14,184 bases of DNA. Origin: an uncultured Collinsella sp. (GTDB taxonomy: Bacteria; Actinomycetota; Coriobacteriia; Coriobacteriales; Coriobacteriaceae). The DNA is taken from positions 1 through 14,184 of the forward strand of contig CABRZY010000031.1 in assembly GCA_902475475.1 (NCBI GenBank), read 5' to 3'. Shown here in pieces: positions 1-7,143 of this stretch. Position 1 is the stretch's first letter; every line of letters begins with the position of its first letter. The notes beneath the pieces were generated by a model that saw only the letters and a list, made by a program, of their open reading frames with translations, was not told the origin of the DNA and did not search any database. The position numbers and the translations under genes are program-made.

Positions 1-815
1 GCGCGCCCGCCTGGAGCAGGAGGCCAGGTCGCGCGGGCCGATGGGGCACTGCTTGCCCAGGTTCTTGTAGTCGACCAGACGACGGTCGTAGACGCCGGGC
101 ACACATTCGGGCGTCAGTGTTCCAGGACGGTCATCGCACGCCACAACGGCAAAGCCCGCCGCCGTGAGCACGCGCGCCGTCGCGGCGCCCACGTGTCCGC
201 AGCCAAAGCGGCGCCTACGTGTCCGCAACCAAAGATGTAGGTCAGGCCCTCCGGGCAGAGCGTCTCGATGTGCGCGGGAGGAATCTCGGAGGCGGCGTTG
301 GTGTGGGTGACCTTACTCCCCTCTTCCGTCAGCGAAAGCCCGGGGCAACCCACCATGGTGCGGCGCGACTCCTCGCCATGGTATTCGGCAGCGTCGCCTT
401 CGAGCGCGCTTGCGATAAACGGCTCAAAATCGATGGTGAAGTCGCCGATACGGCGATACGCCAAGACGTCGGCAATCTCCTGGAACAGCGGCGCCTTGGT
501 CGCGTCCAGGAGCAGATAGCACAGGCAGATGGCTCCGCCGCAGATCATGCCGGTATCGGAGTTCTCGCCGCCCATGGTATAGCGGACCAGGCGCGACTGC
601 CCCGCGGCCAGCAGCTCACGCGCCTCGCCCAGCGCAAAGAGCTCGATTTTGCCGCCGCCGATGGTGCCCGCCTGGCTACCGTCGGCAAAGACGGCCATCC
701 ATGCGCCCACGCCGCGCGGAGACGACCCCGCCGTACCGGCCACGACCACGAGCTCGCACGTCTTACCAGCCTTCAGAGCGCCAAGCGCGGCATTCACCAC
801 ATCGAGCTTTTCCAT
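1..815 (-). pseudogene. xdhC: XdhC/CoxI-family molybdenum hydroxylase maturation factor, frameshifted and cut by the window edge
   Basis: XdhC-family proteins help insert the sulfurated molybdenum cofactor into xanthine-dehydrogenase-type hydroxylases. The N-terminal XdhC/CoxI domain is clear: SSPRGVGAWM (residues 31-40), GTIGGGKIE (50-58) and a conserved MICGGAI segment. The NAD(P)-like Rossmann domain then begins with YIFGCGHVG near residue 192. Just after this, a 26-bp tandem duplication (183-234) throws the frame, and the running frame stops at 114. Reading the second repeat copy in the other frame restores FGCGHVGAATARVLTAAGF, then VVACDDRPGTLTPE and an open frame to base 1, so the gene originally continued beyond the window. 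The start at 815 lies 8 bp after the yqeB stop, so the two were one operon. The lesion is either a real disruption or an assembly error; the family call is firm. Confidence 0.8.
183..234. repeat. 26-bp imperfect tandem duplication inside xdhC
   Basis: Copies at 183-208 and 209-234 match at 24 of 26 positions. The two differences are both transitions at third codon positions (GGC/GGT and GTG/GTA on the coding strand), so both copies encode the same FGCGHVGA peptide. Twenty-six is not a multiple of three, so the duplication shifts the frame. Confidence 0.9.
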
Positions 816-823
816 TGCGTTTC

Positions 824-1618
824 CTATCCCCTAAAAACGTCGGTGAGCATGGCGAGCGCCTCGAGTACGCCGCCGCCGACCGATGTCGCCTTGTCAGAAA
901 TATAGTTGATGTAGCTAGCGTCGCCGCGCGGGTCGACGTCGGCGCACTTAAAGCCCTCGGTGACCTGGACGCCATCTGCCAAAAGGCCGCGCAGGCAGCC
1001 GTCAATCGTCGTGAACATGGGCGTATCGCCCGCATACCCGATCACGTCGCCTGCACTCACGATGTCGCCGATCGCGCGGTCGGACCTAAACACACCGGCA
1101 GCGGGGCTGTGGATAACACGCTCCTTGCCATATCCGGCGATGATACCCGGCACGCCCGTATTGGGCTGAGGCGAGCCCTGGGTAATGACGCGGCCCAAAA
1201 AATGCCCGCGCATAGTCTCGACCACGGCATCGCAATCAACCGACGCGGTAAAGCCCGGCCCCACCGCGATGACGGCAGGAGCCATGTCGCTCGTGGTGCC
1301 CAGATTGCGCTTGGCCAGAATCGCGTCTACCACGGCCGCAGGTTTCAGTTCGTCGAGCATCTTGGCCTGAGGGTCTACCACGACGGCGACATCCCCCTCC
1401 TCGGTAATCTCAAGCGCCTCGGCCGGCGTCTGCGCCAAGCGAGCGCGAATGCCCTCGACCTCGACCTCGCCCAAGCGAATGGCCTCGCAAAAACTGATCG
1501 TGCGACGGATGCACGTGGGGACCGCGATATCGGCCATGACGACCGACACGCCGGCGCGCACCAGACGAGCAGCCACGCCCGTGGCGATATCGCCTGCGCC
1601 GCGAACATAAACGAGCAT
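824..1618 (-). CDS. yqeB: YqeB-type selenium-dependent molybdenum hydroxylase accessory protein
   Basis: This 264-residue protein belongs to the YqeB/EF2563 family, which co-occurs with selenium-dependent molybdenum hydroxylases and is thought to act in their cofactor maturation; the exact reaction is not established. The N-terminus is a Rossmann-type nucleotide-binding segment, VYVRGAGDIATGVAARL (residues 3-19). Further family-like blocks are AVIAVGPGFTA and ITQGSPQPNTGVPG. The start is supported by an AGGGAGG Shine-Dalgarno at about 1630-1636. E. coli YqeB is much longer, so this is the short form. It is intact, unlike its neighbours xdhC (8 bp downstream) and yqeC (divergent upstream). Confidence 0.85.
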   Translation of the reverse strand: MLVYVRGAGDIATGVAARLVRAGVSVVMADIAVPTCIRRTISFCEAIRLGEVEVEGIRARLAQTPAEALEITEEGDVAVVVDPQAKMLDELKPAAVVDAILAKRNLGTTSDMAPAVIAVGPGFTASVDCDAVVETMRGHFLGRVITQGSPQPNTGVPGIIAGYGKERVIHSPAAGVFRSDRAIGDIVSAGDVIGYAGDTPMFTTIDGCLRGLLADGVQVTEGFKCADVDPRGDASYINYISDKATSVGGGVLEALAMLTDVFRG

Positions 1619-1678
1619 TCCCGGGGCACCTCCCTGTGCTACGGTTTGAGCAGAGCAAAAGCGGTTCGACCGCTACTC

Positions 1679-1710
1679 TGATGATTATTTATTATCACAG
1701 TATTATACGG
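1679..1710. promoter_or_regulatory. AT-rich divergent promoter region between yqeB and yqeC
   Basis: A short AT-rich island interrupts GC-rich DNA in the 102-bp gap between the divergent starts of yqeB and yqeC. It contains a perfect TATAAT on the minus strand (1702-1707), facing yqeB, and an overlapping TATTAT on the plus strand (1701-1706), facing yqeC. No convincing -35 element is seen for either. The yqeC leader would be very short, and its Shine-Dalgarno is weak. Confidence 0.4.
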
Positions 1711-1720
1711 CGGTGAACAG

Positions 1721-2459
1721 ATGGAAACGGTTAGCGGCAATCTTGCCTCGGCGCTCAGGATCGAGCCGGGCATTACCGCGATTATCGGCAGCGGCGGCAA
1801 GTCGACATTGCTGAAGACGCTGGGTCTCGAGCTCATGCGCGCCGGCGGCAGGGTGCGTGGTGGTACAGAGAAGCACGCACATGTTTCCCGTTGCCGGCGT
1901 GCCATGGGACGGGTCGAATCGTCGCCTGGACGCCGCGCCTTGGAGGCCGGGCGCCTCGCATGTCCCCGGTTGCGCCTGCGAGGCATGCGCTGACATGAGC
2001 CGCGGAAGCATCTGCCAGGCAGGCGTCTTGGACCCGGAGACGGGCAAGCTCTCCGCCCCCGCCGATCCGCTCGGCGAGCTGGCACAGCGCTTTAACTACG
2101 TCTTAGCCGAGGCGGACGGTAGCAAGCGGCTCCCGCTCAAGGCCCACGCCGCCTGGGAGCCGGTGATTCCCTCTGGCACCGCCAACATCGTCTGGATCGT
2201 CGGCGCCTCGGGGCTGGGAAAGCCCGTCGCCGAGGTTGTCCACCGCCCCGAGCTCTTCTGCGAGCGCTGCGGCTGCGAGCCCACCGACGCTGCCACCCCA
2301 GAGCACGTCGCTATGGTGCTCAATGCCGAGCTGCGGATGCTGAACCTCGACAATGCCCGCGTCATGCTCAACCAAGTCGACACGCTTGCCGACCCAACGA
2401 TGGCAGATCGATTCGAGACAGCCCTCGGCCGCTCCGTCGTCGCCACCAGCCTCAAATAG
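1721..2459 (+). pseudogene. yqeC: YqeC-type selenium-dependent hydroxylase accessory protein, split by a frameshift
   Basis: YqeC is a small P-loop protein found with selenium-dependent molybdenum hydroxylases and assigned to their cofactor maturation. The first frame (from 1721) carries the nucleotide-binding loop GSGGKST (residues 23-29) followed by LLKTLGLELMRAGGRV. The second frame then carries STHMFPVAGVPWDG, the family-typical EADGSKRLPLKAH and LNQVDT, ending at 2459. The two frames are offset by one base. Removing g1857 gives a continuous RVLVVQRSTHMFP and a normal-length protein of about 245 residues. As read, ribosomes from 1721 would run out of frame to a stop at 1993. It is convergent with hyuA, unlike the co-directional arrangement in E. 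coli. A real mutation and a sequencing error are both possible. Confidence 0.8.
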
Positions 2460-2484
2460 CCGGCGCCGCCCCAGCAGACCTATA

Positions 2485-2551
2485 AGTTGCGGTGAAATAG
2501 TTCCTAAAACGGCCTATTTGGCAGCTAAACAGGAACTATTCCACCGCAACT
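2485..2551. repeat. Long imperfect palindrome between the convergent yqeC and hyuA ends
   Basis: Arms at 2485-2505 and 2531-2551 are 21 bp each with one mismatch (20/21 complementary), around a 25-base loop. There is no run of T after either arm, so it is not a classic intrinsic terminator. It may still end transcription from both sides, or be a copy of a palindromic intergenic repeat family. The read-through end of hyuA lies inside it, at 2514. Confidence 0.8.
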
Positions 2552-3956
2552 GCGGAGGGGAATCCGGTGATCTTCCTGCTAGCGGGGGACGTAGCGGCCG
2601 GGTTGGGCTCCGGCCCAGGTGCGCTGGACGATTAGTGCCGCGACGCAGCACGCCGTTCACAAACACAGCCTTGGCGCGGCCATGTGCCTCAAAACCCTCG
2701 AGTGGCGTGTAGTCCACGGCCTGATGCTGCGTCGCGGCACTAATCGTCCAGCGCACCTGGGGATCCCACACGCACACGTCGGCATCGGAGCCCTCGGCAA
2801 GACAGCCCTTGCGCGGGTACATGCCAAACACGCGCGCCGGGTTCTCGCTCATCAGGCGGCAGAGGTCCTCGGGGCCCAGCTGTCCCTCAAAGCTCGTGGC
2901 AATCGCGACGGGACGATGCTCCACGCCGGGCCCGCCGTTGGGAATCGCACGGAAGTCGTCGCGCCCGCGGTCCTTTTGCCCGTGTAGGTTAAAGCTGCAG
3001 TGGTCGGTGGCGATGGTATCGATCTCGCCGGCCACAAGCGCCTCGCGCAGTGCCGCACGGTCACCCGCATGGCGCAGCGGCGGGCTCATCACATATTTGG
3101 CGCCCGCAAAGCCGTCCTCGCCCTGCTCCAAATAGCACGTATCGTCGAGCATCAGATACTGAGGGCAGGTCTCGACATAGATATTCTTCTGCCCGCGCGC
3201 CTTGGCGGCACGAATGGCCTCGAGCCCCAGCTTGGTCGAAAGGTGCACCACGTTGACCGGTGCGTCGCCGGCCAGGTGCGCCAGATATAGCAGACGGCTC
3301 ACTGCCTCGGCCTCGCACACGTCCGGACGGCTGAGCGCGTGGCCCTCGGGCCCGTGGATACCCTGCTCAAACACGCGCTTCTGCAGCTCATTCACCAGCG
3401 TGCCGTTCTCGCAATGCACGCACAGCATGCCGCCAATACGCTTGAGCTCCTCGAGCACCTCGAGTGTCTCGGCATCGTCCAAGAGCAGGTGGTCGTAGGC
3501 AAAGTAAGTCTTAAACGACGATACGCCCGCCTCGCGCATGGCCGAAAGGTCGGCGCGATTGCGCTCGTTCCACTCGGCGAGTGCCATATGAAAGGCGTAG
3601 TTAGCCGTGCAGGTTCCGTCGGCGCGGTGATGCCACTCGGCCAAGGCATCGGGCATAGTCACGCCGCGATCGGCCGTCGCGTAGTCCACAATGGTCGTCG
3701 TGCCGCCGCAGGCAGCCGCGCGCGTGCCGGTCTCAAAGCTATCGGCTGTCCAATCCATGCCGGTCCAGCACTGCATGTGCGTGTGGCCGTCGATAAAGCC
3801 GGGAAACACCCAGCAGCCCGCGGCGTCCTCGACGGTATCGCCCTCGGCCGGCTCAATCGCCGCGGCGATCCGCACGATCTTATCGCCATCCATGGCAAGA
3901 TCGGCGCGGCGAAGCCCCTGTGGCGTCACGAGCGCGCCGTTTTTTATGATGATCAT
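2514..3956 (-). CDS. hyuA: Hydantoinase/dihydropyrimidinase-family cyclic amidohydrolase with an altered C-terminus
   Basis: The protein is a cytoplasmic, metal-dependent amidohydrolase that opens cyclic amide rings (hydantoin, dihydropyrimidine or related purine-derived rings). All active-site elements are visible: GFIDGHTH with H58 and H60, the likely carbamylated lysine K149 in SSFKTYFAY, H181 in VHCENG, H238 in VVHLST and D318 in ATDHCSF. Homologues (ygeZ/hyuA in E. coli) lie in the anaerobic uric-acid cluster. The start at 3956 has an AAGGAG Shine-Dalgarno and follows mocA by 9 bp. The last roughly 45 residues are aberrant because a 37-bp inverted copy (2614-2650) shifts the frame. Without those 37 bp the frame closes at 2579 with AQPGRYVPR, a typical family ending, giving 446 residues. 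The catalytic barrel is untouched, so activity may survive. The precise substrate is inferred. Confidence 0.85.
   Translation of the reverse strand: MIIIKNGALVTPQGLRRADLAMDGDKIVRIAAAIEPAEGDTVEDAAGCWVFPGFIDGHTHMQCWTGMDWTADSFETGTRAAACGGTTTIVDYATADRGVTMPDALAEWHHRADGTCTANYAFHMALAEWNERNRADLSAMREAGVSSFKTYFAYDHLLLDDAETLEVLEELKRIGGMLCVHCENGTLVNELQKRVFEQGIHGPEGHALSRPDVCEAEAVSRLLYLAHLAGDAPVNVVHLSTKLGLEAIRAAKARGQKNIYVETCPQYLMLDDTCYLEQGEDGFAGAKYVMSPPLRHAGDRAALREALVAGEIDTIATDHCSFNLHGQKDRGRDDFRAIPNGGPGVEHRPVAIATSFEGQLGPEDLCRLMSENPARVFGMYPRKGCLAEGSDADVCVWDPQVRWTISAATQHQAVDYTPLEGFEAHGRAKAVFVNGVLRRGTNRPAHLGRSPTRPLRPPLAGRSPDSPPQLRWNSSCLAAK
2614..2761. repeat. Perfect 37-bp inverted repeat in the 3' end of hyuA
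   Basis: Bases 2614-2650 are the exact reverse complement of 2725-2761, with 74 bp between. The 2725-2761 arm is native coding sequence (DPQVRWTISAATQH region). The 2614-2650 arm is an inverted copy placed after the VNGVL codons, where it replaces or is inserted into the normal C-terminal coding sequence. Confidence 0.95.
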
Positions 3957-3965
3957 AATTGCTCC

Positions 3966-4580
3966 TTATTGATTGATGCTGTTGGCCACGCGATCAAAAT
4001 ACGAGCAGGCGGCGATATGCTCCGCTATGCGTCGCTGTCCCTTGGCGGTATCGACATCCCACAGCTCGTAGGCACGCGCCTCGACCAGCACCACGTCAAT
4101 ACGGTCCTTGAGGATCGAACCGCCGCCGTCCTTGCCCTCAAGACACATAAGCGCATCGAACAGTTCCGCCGGAAAGAGCACTGGGCTCGAAGGCTCACCG
4201 TTGCACGCAAGACGTACCGGACGCTTGCGGCCACGCTCGTCAAATGCACGAACCATAGCCTCAAAAGAATCCGAACTCACGAGCGGCTGGTCGCCCGGCA
4301 AAAAGAGACAACCTTTCCAGTTGCGTTCGACTCCCCACGAAAGGCCCGCACGGACGCTTTCGCTGCGCAGCTCGCCATCGTGCAGCACGCACGAACAATG
4401 CTTGTCCTCGCAAATCTGGGCGACCTCGGGCCAACGCGTCGAAACCACGACGTCAAAGCCCCGGGGAACCGAATCGATGGTCCGGGCAATCAGCGGCTCG
4501 CCATAGATATCGGCAAGCATCTTGTTAGAGCCAAACCGCTTGCCCTCGCCCGAGGCCATAATCACGCAACCGAGTTTCAT
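3966..4580 (-). CDS. mocA: MocA-like molybdenum cofactor cytidylyltransferase
   Basis: This 204-residue NTP-transferase (MobA-like fold) is expected to convert molybdopterin cofactor to its cytosine dinucleotide form, as used by xanthine-dehydrogenase-type and selenium-dependent hydroxylases; the E. coli counterpart in this cluster is ygfJ. The nucleotide-binding signature MASGEGKRFGSNKML is at residues 8-22 and the metal/nucleotide site LPGDQPLV at 94-101. The start at 4580 was chosen over an upstream in-frame extension because MKLGCVIMASG fits the family N-terminus and an AGGGGAGG Shine-Dalgarno lies about 10 bases upstream. It precedes hyuA by 9 bp, and the two probably share a transcript separate from arcC. 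The main alternative is a MobA-like guanylyltransferase, but the neighbours favour MocA. Confidence 0.85.
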   Translation of the reverse strand: MKLGCVIMASGEGKRFGSNKMLADIYGEPLIARTIDSVPRGFDVVVSTRWPEVAQICEDKHCSCVLHDGELRSESVRAGLSWGVERNWKGCLFLPGDQPLVSSDSFEAMVRAFDERGRKRPVRLACNGEPSSPVLFPAELFDALMCLEGKDGGGSILKDRIDVVLVEARAYELWDVDTAKGQRRIAEHIAACSYFDRVANSINQ

Positions 4581-4709
4581 CCCCGCAAACCTCCCCTGGC
4601 TGCCTTGGACACCATAGTTGCTATACCCACCATACCAAGCTCGCACTCCGTCAGAACAGGCATGCGCTCGTTTTTCCAGCGAACGCCCCTTGGCTCTCCA
4701 TAGCACAAA

Positions 4710-4740
4710 GGAGGGCACCCCGCGACGCAGGGCACCCTCC
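4710..4740 (-). terminator. Intrinsic terminator downstream of arcC
   Basis: On the minus-strand transcript, 4740-4730 and 4720-4710 pair as an 11-bp stem (two G-U pairs) with a 9-base loop, followed by UUUGU. It lies 19 bp after the arcC stop and about 130 bp before the mocA start, so it should at least partly separate ygeXYW-arcC from mocA-hyuA. The U-tract is short. Confidence 0.6.
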
Positions 4741-4758
4741 TCAATGGTGCAGATATGC

Positions 4759-5709
4759 CTACTCAGCGTCGCCGGTAAACGTGGTACCGGTCTTGCCGGC
4801 AAGGCCATCGCGCGCCTTCTCGAGCAGCGTGATGAGCGCCGTGCGGCCCGGCTTGCTCTCGGCAAACGTCGAGGCGGCCTGGACCTTGGGCAGCATGGAG
4901 CCGCGACCGAACTCATTGGCCTCGGACAGACGCTTTACGTCAGCCGCGGTCAGCGTGTCGAGCCACTGCTCGTGGTCGGTGCCAAAGCCAATGGCAACCT
5001 TCTCCACGGCCGTCAGGATAACCAGGGCATCGGCATCGAGCTGTTCGGCGAGCTTCTCGGCCGCAAAGTCCTTATCGATGACGGCGGCAGCGCCCTTAAG
5101 GTGGTTGCCCTGGGCCTTGGTGACGGGAATGCCACCGCCGCCGCAGGAGATCACCACATGGTTGGACTCGACGAGCGACTTAATGGTGTCGAGCTCGACG
5201 ATGTTCACGGGCTTGGGCGAGGCAACCACGCGACGGAAGCCCTGCTTCTCGTCGTGGATGAACTGGTAGCCGCGGTCGGCCTCCAGCTCCTTGGCCTCGG
5301 CCTCGCTCATCCATGGACCAATCGGCTTGACCGGGTCGGCAAAGGCCGGGTCGTCTGCCGCAACCTCGACCTGGGTGAGCACGGTGGCGACACCCTTGTC
5401 GATATTGCGGTCGAGCATTTCCTCGCGCAGAGCGTTTTGCAGGTCATAGCCAATGTAGCCCTGGCTCATGGCGCCGCAAACGGACAGCGGGCAGGGAACG
5501 TACTTCTGAGGATTAGAGCGCGTGAGCTCAGCCATCGCGTTGGCGATCATGCCCACCTGGGGACCGTTGCCGTGCACGACGACGACCTCGTTGCCCTCCT
5601 CGATCAGGTCGACGATAGCCTTGGAAGTCGTCTTGACGGCCTCCATCTGCTCGGGAAGGTTGGCGCCGAGGGCGTTTCCGCCCAGGGCGACAACGATACG
5701 CTTAGCCAT
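4759..5709 (-). CDS. arcC: Carbamate kinase
   Basis: Carbamate kinase uses carbamoyl phosphate and ADP to make ATP, ammonia and CO2 in the cytoplasm. The 316-residue length is normal. Family motifs are VALGGNAL (7-14), VHGNGPQVG (46-54), SCGGGGIPV (188-196), IDKDFAAEKLA (211-221) and GSMLPKVQAA (270-279). It starts 14 bp after ygeW, so the two are translated from one message. This pairing of carbamoyltransferase and kinase is the energy-yielding step: YgeW releases carbamoyl phosphate and ArcC turns it into ATP. E. coli has yqeA in the equivalent position. There is no arginine deiminase next to it, so a normal arcABC role is unlikely. Confidence 0.95.
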   Translation of the reverse strand: MAKRIVVALGGNALGANLPEQMEAVKTTSKAIVDLIEEGNEVVVVHGNGPQVGMIANAMAELTRSNPQKYVPCPLSVCGAMSQGYIGYDLQNALREEMLDRNIDKGVATVLTQVEVAADDPAFADPVKPIGPWMSEAEAKELEADRGYQFIHDEKQGFRRVVASPKPVNIVELDTIKSLVESNHVVISCGGGGIPVTKAQGNHLKGAAAVIDKDFAAEKLAEQLDADALVILTAVEKVAIGFGTDHEQWLDTLTAADVKRLSEANEFGRGSMLPKVQAASTFAESKPGRTALITLLEKARDGLAGKTGTTFTGDAE

Positions 5710-5723
5710 TTCTCAGCCCAGCT

Positions 5724-6926
5724 TTAGGCCTGGAACCAACGGGCGGTGTTGCGCTCGTCGAGAGCCTTGAGGGTAGCGGCGGGATCGGCAACCTTCTGCA
5801 GGAACATCATGGCTGCGATGGCGTACGGCTTGTAGCTGGCCTCCTTGTACATGCCCACGCGGTGCATGTCGAAGACGTCGGCGTTGACCTCGCCGTGCTC
5901 GCAGGAGACACCGGAGATGTCGGCGGGCAGCGGGTGCATAAAGATGGTGTCCTGGCCGTTGGCGGTCTTCTCCATGAGCTCGGTCGTGGAGCACCAATCC
6001 TGATGCGTGGCGTTCTGGGCGAGCAGCTCCTTCTCGAGCGCTGCGATGCCGGCGTCGTCGCCCTCGGCGTACAGGTTGGTGCGCTTCTCCATGGCGGCAA
6101 ACGGAGCCCAGCTCTTGGGGATCACGATGTCAGCGCCCTCGAAGGCCTCGGCCATGGTGTTGACCTGCTTAAAGGTGGTGCCGGACTCGGCGGCATAGGT
6201 CTTGGCGCGCTCGACGACCTCGGGCATGAGGTCGTAGCCCTCGGGGTGAGCCAGGGTGACGTCCATGCCAAAGCGGGGCAGTAGGCTGATCAGCGACTGC
6301 GGGCAGGACAGCGGCTTGCCGTAAGAGGGCGAATAGGCCCAGGTGACGGCAACCTTCTTGCCCTTGAGGTTCTCGAGGCCGCCAAACTCGTTGATGAGGT
6401 AGAGCATGTCGGCAGAGGACTGCGTGGGGTGGTCGGAGTCGGACTGCAGAGAGATGAGCGTGGGACGGTGATCCAGAACGCCATCCTCGTAGGCCTGCTG
6501 CACGGACTCGGAGACCTCGGCCATGTAGGCGTCGCCCTTGCCGATGTACATGTCGTCGCGGATGCCGATGACGTCGGCCATAAAGGAGATCATGGTAGCG
6601 GTCTCGCGGACGGTCTCGCCGTGAGCGATCTGGGACTTCTTCTCGTCCAGGTCCTGCAGCTCAAGGCCGAGCAGGTTGGCGGCCTTAGAGAAGGAGAAGC
6701 GCGTACGGGTGGAGTTGTCGCGGAACAGGGAGACGGCCAGGCCCGAGTCGAAGATCTTGGACGAAACGTTGTTCTCACGCAGCTCGCGCAGGGCGTCGGC
6801 GACGATGTAGAGCGCCTTGAGCTCATCGGTGGTCTTGTCCCAGGTGTGCAGGAAGTCGCTGCCGTACATACCCTTAAAATCGAGGCCGTTCAGCTGCTCG
6901 ACGAGCTCGGTAAACTTAGCGTCCAT
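5724..6926 (-). CDS. ygeW: YgeW-family knotted carbamoyltransferase
   Basis: The protein is a 400-residue relative of ornithine and aspartate carbamoyltransferases. It has the carbamoyl-phosphate loop SLFRDNSTRTRFSF (S72-T73-R74-T75-R76), the DHPTQ motif at 165-169 and HPLPAD at 331-336. The length and GLDFKGMYGSDFLHTWD opening match the YgeW family rather than ArgF or PyrB. YgeW was a structurally known orphan enzyme; in the uric-acid cluster it is thought to work in the phosphorolysis direction on a ureido intermediate, giving carbamoyl phosphate. The start at 6926 has an AAAGGA Shine-Dalgarno; an upstream in-frame extension to 7112 has no homology character and was rejected. A roughly 200-bp leader separates it from ygeY. 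Confidence 0.92.
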   Translation of the reverse strand: MDAKFTELVEQLNGLDFKGMYGSDFLHTWDKTTDELKALYIVADALRELRENNVSSKIFDSGLAVSLFRDNSTRTRFSFSKAANLLGLELQDLDEKKSQIAHGETVRETATMISFMADVIGIRDDMYIGKGDAYMAEVSESVQQAYEDGVLDHRPTLISLQSDSDHPTQSSADMLYLINEFGGLENLKGKKVAVTWAYSPSYGKPLSCPQSLISLLPRFGMDVTLAHPEGYDLMPEVVERAKTYAAESGTTFKQVNTMAEAFEGADIVIPKSWAPFAAMEKRTNLYAEGDDAGIAALEKELLAQNATHQDWCSTTELMEKTANGQDTIFMHPLPADISGVSCEHGEVNADVFDMHRVGMYKEASYKPYAIAAMMFLQKVADPAATLKALDERNTARWFQA

Positions 6927-7044
6927 GGAAATGTCCTTTCTAAAGATGAAACGATCGCAATGAGTAGATGTGCTCCGGCATGCGCGTGTGGCTATAACAT
7001 GCAGAGCACCATGACGAGGACCCGCTACCGTTGAGGAAGCATGG

Positions 7045-7072
7045 GAGATAACGATCGCGGGCCCCAAGTCAA
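7045..7072 (-). promoter_or_regulatory. Possible promoter for ygeW-arcC
   Basis: Minus-strand TTGACT (7072-7067) and TATCTC (7050-7045) are 16 bp apart, about 120 bp upstream of the ygeW start and just after the ygeY hairpins. The -35 is good and the -10 weak. Confidence 0.3.
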
Positions 7073-7080
7073 CAGGGGGT

Positions 7081-7143
7081 GCCGGGGACACGAGCGGCCC
7101 CCGGCTCAACAAGATCGAGGAATGGGACTAGTCGATCTTGTTG
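7081..7143 (-). promoter_or_regulatory. Two adjacent hairpins at the ygeY stop codon
   Basis: Arms 7107-7118 and 7132-7143 form a perfect 12-bp stem with a 13-base loop that spans the ygeY stop. Immediately downstream on the minus strand, 7105-7099 and 7087-7081 form a GC-rich 7-bp stem with an 11-base loop. Neither is followed by a T-run. They could protect the ygeXY message from 3' decay, or pause or partly terminate transcription before ygeW. Confidence 0.55.

Noticed and set aside
3339..4703. A long plus-strand open frame opposite hyuA and mocA, and similar ones at 7041-8522, 8513-9934 and 4618-5727
   Set aside because: They mirror GC-rich genes on the other strand, have low-complexity His/Arg/Gly/Val-rich translations and no family character; the minus-strand proteins have full catalytic motifs.
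4581..4916. An N-terminal extension of mocA reaching into the arcC region
   Set aside because: It runs through the terminator and is Arg/Pro/Ser-rich noise; the start at 4580 fits the family.
6950..7058. Two AACGATCGC copies 100 bp apart upstream of ygeW
   Set aside because: A 9-base repeat in a short GC-rich gap can easily arise by chance, and neither sits in a larger palindrome.
6927..7112. An N-terminal extension of ygeW
   Set aside because: No homology character; a good Shine-Dalgarno and the family N-terminus support the start at 6926.
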